From JAAUQA01 sp036351435 (GTDB lineage Bacteria > Pseudomonadota > Gammaproteobacteria > Competibacterales > Competibacteraceae), in assembly GCA_036351435.1 (NCBI GenBank), contig JAZBPA010000028.1:1-9794 (forward strand): DNA of 9,794 nucleotides, given 5' to 3'. The notes under the pieces are model-generated. The model ran no database searches, was not told the DNA's origin, and worked only from the letters and a program-made list of their open reading frames with translations. Both the position numbers and the translations under genes were made by a program. Each line of letters opens with the position of its first letter. Within the stretch, counting starts at the first letter, position 1. Shown here piece after piece: positions 7,257 to 9,794 of the stretch.

Positions 7257-7604
7257 ATGCTCGAAGATCATCCCTACCGAACGCCTCCAAAAACTGACCA
7301 CTGCGAACTTTGCGGCCGTATCATGGACACGCTGAACAAACATCATCTCATTCCTCGATCTCGACATCGTAAAAAGCGCAATAAGCGGTTATTCAATCGA
7401 GAGGAGGTGAGAACTCGTATTCTTTGGGTCTGTCGTCCTTGTCACAACCATATTCACGATGTGCTTACTGAAAAAGAACTGGAGTCTAGTTTCAACACCC
7501 GACAAGCGCTGCTCTTTCACCCGGAAATCCGCCGGTTTGTGGATTGGATTAGCCGAAAACCGGCGAGTCTGAAGTTAGGTAGCCGCTCAATGCGGCTGGA
7601 TTGA
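7257..7604 (+). CDS. Small HNH-endonuclease-type zinc protein
   Basis: A 115-residue protein with a complete HNH (beta-beta-alpha metal) signature. Two CxxC pairs, CELC (16-19) and CRPC (59-62), would bind structural zinc. HHLIPRSRH (29-37) supplies the first histidines, and CHNHIHD (62-68) supplies the Asn and last His. The C-terminal part, LTEKELESSFNTRQALLFHPEIRRFVDWISRKP, resembles a small widespread bacterial HNH family with a conserved NT..ALL.HPE...F..WI..KP tail, so the protein looks full length. Biochemical activity is predicted, not shown; nicking or nuclease activity on DNA would be expected if the site is functional. The ATG at 7257 lies upstream of all conserved residues, but its ribosome binding site is weak. 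The gene stands alone after the palindrome region, with a small membrane-protein gene 65 bases downstream. No restriction or phage partner is visible. Confidence 0.85.
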   Translation: MLEDHPYRTPPKTDHCELCGRIMDTLNKHHLIPRSRHRKKRNKRLFNREEVRTRILWVCRPCHNHIHDVLTEKELESSFNTRQALLFHPEIRRFVDWISRKPASLKLGSRSMRLD

Positions 7605-7658
7605 AGACCTTGTGAATTCAACTGAAAAGATAAAGGTTTTCGACGCTTCAATCATCAT

Positions 7659-7662
7659 GAGG
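7659..7662 (+). promoter_or_regulatory. Shine-Dalgarno for the 52-residue membrane protein
   Basis: GAGG, 7 bases upstream of the ATG at 7670, is much stronger than the sites before most genes in this window. It supports 7670 as the start. The nearby ATG at 7665 runs into a stop after four codons. Confidence 0.6.
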
Positions 7663-7669
7663 TAATGAG

Positions 7670-7828
7670 ATGGATTTGATGTTAATTGCCTTCGGCATGC
7701 TGTTCGTGATCACTATCATGGCGTTCCTGCTGGGATATTTCCCTTACCCGTTTGGCGGGTTGGTATTCGGTGGATTGTTCGTTTATAGGCTCTACCACCT
7801 TTCACATAGCAAAAAGCAGCAGAGGTGA
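7670..7828 (+). CDS. Small (52-residue) membrane protein, uncharacterised
   Basis: A short open frame starting MDLMLIAFGMLFVI and ending SKKQQR before a TGA at 7826-7828. Residues about 3-22 form one strongly hydrophobic helix. A Gly/Pro turn (YFPYPFGG, 23-30) leads to a second, shorter hydrophobic segment (31-39), then a positively charged tail (RLYHLSHSKKQQR). This suggests a two-helix inner-membrane protein with a cytoplasmic basic C-terminus. A good Shine-Dalgarno (TGAGGT, 7658-7663) sits 7 bases before the ATG. The frame ends only 10 bases before the convergent SRPBCC gene, so it fits the gap well. I do not recognise the family, and function is unknown. Confidence 0.7.
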   Translation: MDLMLIAFGMLFVITIMAFLLGYFPYPFGGLVFGGLFVYRLYHLSHSKKQQR

Positions 7829-7838
7829 AAGCAATGAA

Positions 7839-8222
7839 TCAGACTTCGTCCGCCTTACTGAGGTGCGCAATTCGTTTCATAGCGATTTTACACACTACAG
7901 CATAAGGGGTTGCCAAAGTGGGGATCTCAAACAACAACCGGCAACGGTCCTCACCTATCGATTCCACCCGATGACCAGTTGCCGGAATGCCGAATACGCG
8001 CCAACACCAGTAACGACCCTCTTCGAATTCGGTGATGACAAAGGGCGCCCAAAACCCCAAGGCGGTCAACACTCGCCCGCTTGATCCTTTGCAAATATGG
8101 CGATCAGCGCATTGCACCGCCCGTACCGAAGGCCCCCAATGAGGCCATTGCTGAATATCCGTGAGAATGGCCCACACCGGACCAGGCGGTGCATTGATGA
8201 TACGTGCTACTTGAATGGGCAT
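7839..8222 (-). CDS. SRPBCC (polyketide cyclase/dehydrase-like) family protein
   Basis: A 127-residue START-like domain protein. It opens with the family's first strand and helix, ARIINAPPGPVWAILTDIQQWPHWGPSV (6-33), followed by GSSGRV (46-51), FVITEFEEGRYWCWRV (61-76) and GIPATGHRVESI (78-89). It ends in the long C-terminal helix (about 105-122). These proteins form a hydrophobic ligand pocket. Members range from cyclases to lipid-binding proteins, and most small ones have no assigned ligand, so a binding role is inferred. Length fits the smaller members. It is last in the Gpx-LON-SRPBCC run, 47 bases after the LON-domain stop, with a weak Shine-Dalgarno, so translation probably relies on the upstream message. 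It converges with the 52-residue membrane-protein gene. Confidence 0.82.
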   Translation of the reverse strand: MPIQVARIINAPPGPVWAILTDIQQWPHWGPSVRAVQCADRHICKGSSGRVLTALGFWAPFVITEFEEGRYWCWRVFGIPATGHRVESIGEDRCRLLFEIPTLATPYAVVCKIAMKRIAHLSKADEV

Positions 8223-8269
8223 AGGTCAGCTATTGACGGAATTATCATCAACAGCTCGCCCACAACCAT

Positions 8270-8917
8270 TTAGTGAAGTGTCTCTTGCGAGAGTGATGCA
8301 GCAGTCACCGTTGCTTTGGCTAAAGCCATCAATATCTTTTCCCTTTCCAAAAGAGTATTCGCTTCCAGCAATGCTTGCTTGTCGGTCGGCTCAAACGGCA
8401 AATTCGTCGCCATGAAGTTGATCAATTGTGGGCCAGGCAAGATCTTTAACGCATCAATATCGGCTTCGATGCGGGCGACTTTAAAGAATGCGTTTAACGT
8501 CGCGATGAGTTCAGCAGTATTGACCTTCACTTCGTCTTCAAAATAATCCTCAGCGTACTGTTTCCAATTGGGAATGACGCGCCGATAACCGCGAATTGAC
8601 GGTATCTCTTCTTGAACTTTAAAACGGCACAAGCCGGAAAGAGAAATCAACAACCGTCCGTCGTCGGTTTCCTGAAAACTGCTGATACGGCCCGCACAAC
8701 CGATAGGATAAATAGCATCCTCGTCAGGTGATTTGGGCTGTATCATTCCGATCATCCGAAGCTCGCTCAAAGCATCGAATATCATCGTTAAATACCGTTT
8801 CTCGAAGATATTCAACGGCAGTTGCACAAAAGGCAGTACGATGGCACCAGTCAGCGGGAAGATAGGCAACGTATCAGGTAATTGATCGAATTCGGGGGAA
8901 AACACGTGTTTCGACAT
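8270..8917 (-). CDS. Stand-alone LON substrate-binding (N-terminal) domain protein
   Basis: A 215-residue protein equivalent to the N-terminal substrate-recognition domain of Lon protease, without the AAA+ or Ser-Lys protease parts. The signature is LPIFPLTGAIVLPFVQLPLNIFEKRY (17-42), then IGMIQPK (56-62), PIGCAGRISSFQETDDGRLL (71-90) and a helical C-terminal half (about 130-210), including LPGPQLINFMATNLP and the LLEANTLLERE helix that ends Lon N-domains. Its partner is unknown; proposed roles for such proteins, such as adaptors or protein quality control, are inference. The start at 8917 is fixed by a strong Shine-Dalgarno that overlaps the stop codon of the glutathione peroxidase gene, 8 bases upstream. 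Domain call secure, function open. Confidence 0.9.
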   Translation of the reverse strand: MSKHVFSPEFDQLPDTLPIFPLTGAIVLPFVQLPLNIFEKRYLTMIFDALSELRMIGMIQPKSPDEDAIYPIGCAGRISSFQETDDGRLLISLSGLCRFKVQEEIPSIRGYRRVIPNWKQYAEDYFEDEVKVNTAELIATLNAFFKVARIEADIDALKILPGPQLINFMATNLPFEPTDKQALLEANTLLEREKILMALAKATVTAASLSQETLH

Positions 8918-8923
8918 GTTCTA

Positions 8924-8928
8924 CCTCA
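8924..8928 (-). promoter_or_regulatory. Shine-Dalgarno overlapping upstream stop (TGAGG)
   Basis: Reading on the - strand, the TGA that ends the glutathione peroxidase gene (8928-8926) shares bases with GAGG (8927-8924), 6 bases before the ATG at 8917. Terminating ribosomes would sit on the initiation region of the LON-domain gene, so translational coupling is likely. Confidence 0.7.
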
Positions 8929-9465
8929 CAGTAATTGTTCGATTGCTTCGATCAAATCGCCGTCATCTGGACCGGTAGAACTGGGATAAAGCTCAACGAC
9001 GTTGCCGTCTCTATCCAACAGGTATTTGTAAAAATTCCAGCTCGGATACCCGGTTTCAGCCGCTGCCAGTGTTTGATAGAACGGGTGTGCACCATCGCCC
9101 TTGACCGTGATCTTTTCAAACATGGGGAATTCAACCCCATAAGTGAGTCGGCAAAACGACTGGATTTCCTGCTCGGTGCCCGGTTCTTGCGCAAAATCGT
9201 TGGAAGGGAATCCCAGCACCACAAAACCTTGATCCTTATACTTTTTGTAGAGCGACTCCAGTCCATCGTATTGGGGCGTGAATCCACATTTGCTGGCCGT
9301 GTTGACCACCAACAACACTTTGCCCGCGTAGCTGTCGCACAAGGAAACCTGTTCTTCCCCGGCTAATGAGCGAAAATTAAAATCCAAGGTTGCCGGGCAA
9401 CTGGCAGCGACAGCGATTTGGAAAGGTAGGATTAAGAATAGACTGAGGGAGATTAGATAGCGCAT
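8926..9465 (-). CDS. Exported glutathione peroxidase family protein (cysteine type)
   Basis: A 179-residue thiol peroxidase that reduces hydrogen or organic peroxides using glutathione or thioredoxin-type donors. Residues 1-21 form a Sec-type signal peptide with a likely cut after AVAA, so the enzyme should act in the periplasm, whereas many bacterial relatives are cytoplasmic. Visible family motifs are VNTASKCGFTPQY with peroxidatic Cys60 (no selenocysteine), GFPSNDFAQEPGT with Gln93, FCRLTYGVEFPMF with Cys105 at the resolving-Cys position of thioredoxin-dependent members, and WNFYKYLLDRDG with Trp143 and Asn144 completing the catalytic tetrad. FPSNDFA replaces the more usual FPCNQFG. Length after signal removal (~158) fits the family. 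It is first in a three-gene run. The ribosome binding site upstream is weak, and no convincing promoter could be picked. Confidence 0.92.
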   Translation of the reverse strand: MRYLISLSLFLILPFQIAVAASCPATLDFNFRSLAGEEQVSLCDSYAGKVLLVVNTASKCGFTPQYDGLESLYKKYKDQGFVVLGFPSNDFAQEPGTEQEIQSFCRLTYGVEFPMFEKITVKGDGAHPFYQTLAAAETGYPSWNFYKYLLDRDGNVVELYPSSTGPDDGDLIEAIEQLL

Positions 9466-9780
9466 GGTGTCATTATCCGGTGATTAAACGATGTACAGGT
9501 TTTGGATAATAATTTTCAGATAAGTTTCAAGTGCATCAACTTTAACCGCTAGCCACAGCTGGGTGTATCGAGATGTGAGTGTCCAGTGATTAACGTTCTT
9601 TCAATCCAGAGCAGTGGAACCAGATCGTATAAAATAACCTCACCTCGGTTTCCAACAAGCGTTGCCTACAATCAGTTTCAGTCGTTCCAAGTTGACCGAT
9701 CCAACGAGTCAGGTTGGAGTAGATGGACACAGTGGTTTTCCGTAAACTGCAGTCATGGAAGCCACCTCAAGGAGAGACCG
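9466..9780. other. Intergenic region upstream of the peroxidase cluster and of a truncated + strand gene
   Basis: About 315 bases without a convincing gene. It must contain the - strand promoter for the peroxidase-LON-SRPBCC run and the + strand promoter for the gene starting near 9781. An AT-rich TATAAAAT (9628-9635) is a possible + strand -10, but no matching -35 is clear. I see no strong terminator hairpin, repeat or RNA gene. Confidence 0.5.
9769..9774 (+). promoter_or_regulatory. Shine-Dalgarno for the truncated right-edge gene
   Basis: AAGGAG is a near-perfect anti-16S match, 6 bases before the ATG at 9781. It favours 9781 over the competing ATG at 9723, whose GGAG is only 3 bases away. 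Confidence 0.6.
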
Positions 9781-9794
9781 ATGTGCCCCTCACA
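9781..9794 (+). CDS. N-terminus of an unidentified protein, cut by window end
   Basis: ATG at 9781 after a strong Shine-Dalgarno. Only four complete codons (Met-Cys-Pro-Ser) are present, so nothing can be said of the product. A second frame starting at 9723 stays open for 24 codons to the window end and is the alternative reading. The call rests on the ribosome binding site alone. Confidence 0.4.

Noticed and set aside
7257..7604. HNH protein as part of a restriction, retron or group II intron system
   Set aside because: No methyltransferase, reverse transcriptase or intron-like RNA is visible nearby; it looks like a free-standing small HNH protein.
7834..7905. 23-codon frame with a good Shine-Dalgarno (GAGGTG) just after the small membrane-protein gene
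   Set aside because: It lies almost entirely antisense to the SRPBCC gene, and its GAGG sits in the last codons of the preceding gene. It is too short to support without conservation data.
9590..9730. 46-codon frame on the - strand starting with GTG
   Set aside because: No ribosome binding site or recognisable motif, and it overlaps the likely control region of the right-edge gene.

Overview
This looks like a chromosomal segment from a Gram-negative bacterium of moderate GC content, most likely a gammaproteobacterium. The evidence is indirect: an outer-membrane-type lipoprotein signal, a secreted glutathione peroxidase, an O-antigen-type rhamnosyltransferase and REP-like palindromes. No rRNA, tRNA, CRISPR array, transposase or phage gene is visible, and the species cannot be named from the sequence alone.

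Layout. (1) 1-1083, + strand: the C-terminus of an unidentified protein, then a GT-A rhamnosyltransferase-like protein. This is probably the tail of a surface-polysaccharide cluster. (2) 1199-6759, - strand: three co-oriented, closely spaced genes, transcribed as a fused-subunit acyl-CoA:acetate/3-ketoacid CoA-transferase with a C-terminal extension, then a 947-residue superfamily 1 (UvrD/Rep-like) helicase with a toxin-fold-like N-terminus and an ankyrin segment, then a rhodanese-like lipoprotein. The cluster converges on the glycosyltransferase. (3) 6760-7256: a gene-free stretch of about 500 bases carrying two tandem REP-like palindromes. (4) 7257-7828, + strand: a small HNH-type protein and a 52-residue membrane protein with a strong ribosome binding site. 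(5) 7839-9465, - strand: a tight cluster transcribed as an exported glutathione peroxidase, then a stand-alone LON substrate-binding-domain protein, then a small SRPBCC (polyketide cyclase-like) protein. (6) 9466-9794: an intergenic stretch leading to a probable + strand gene cut by the window edge. Its start at 9781 has a near-ideal Shine-Dalgarno.

Most genes are housekeeping or metabolic types with recognisable families. The least ordinary items are the multi-domain helicase, its placement between a CoA-transferase and a rhodanese lipoprotein, the extra C-terminal module of the CoA-transferase, the tandem palindromes, and the 52-residue membrane protein. I do not see a clear-cut new defence or mobile system. 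The helicase is the best candidate for unexplored biology.
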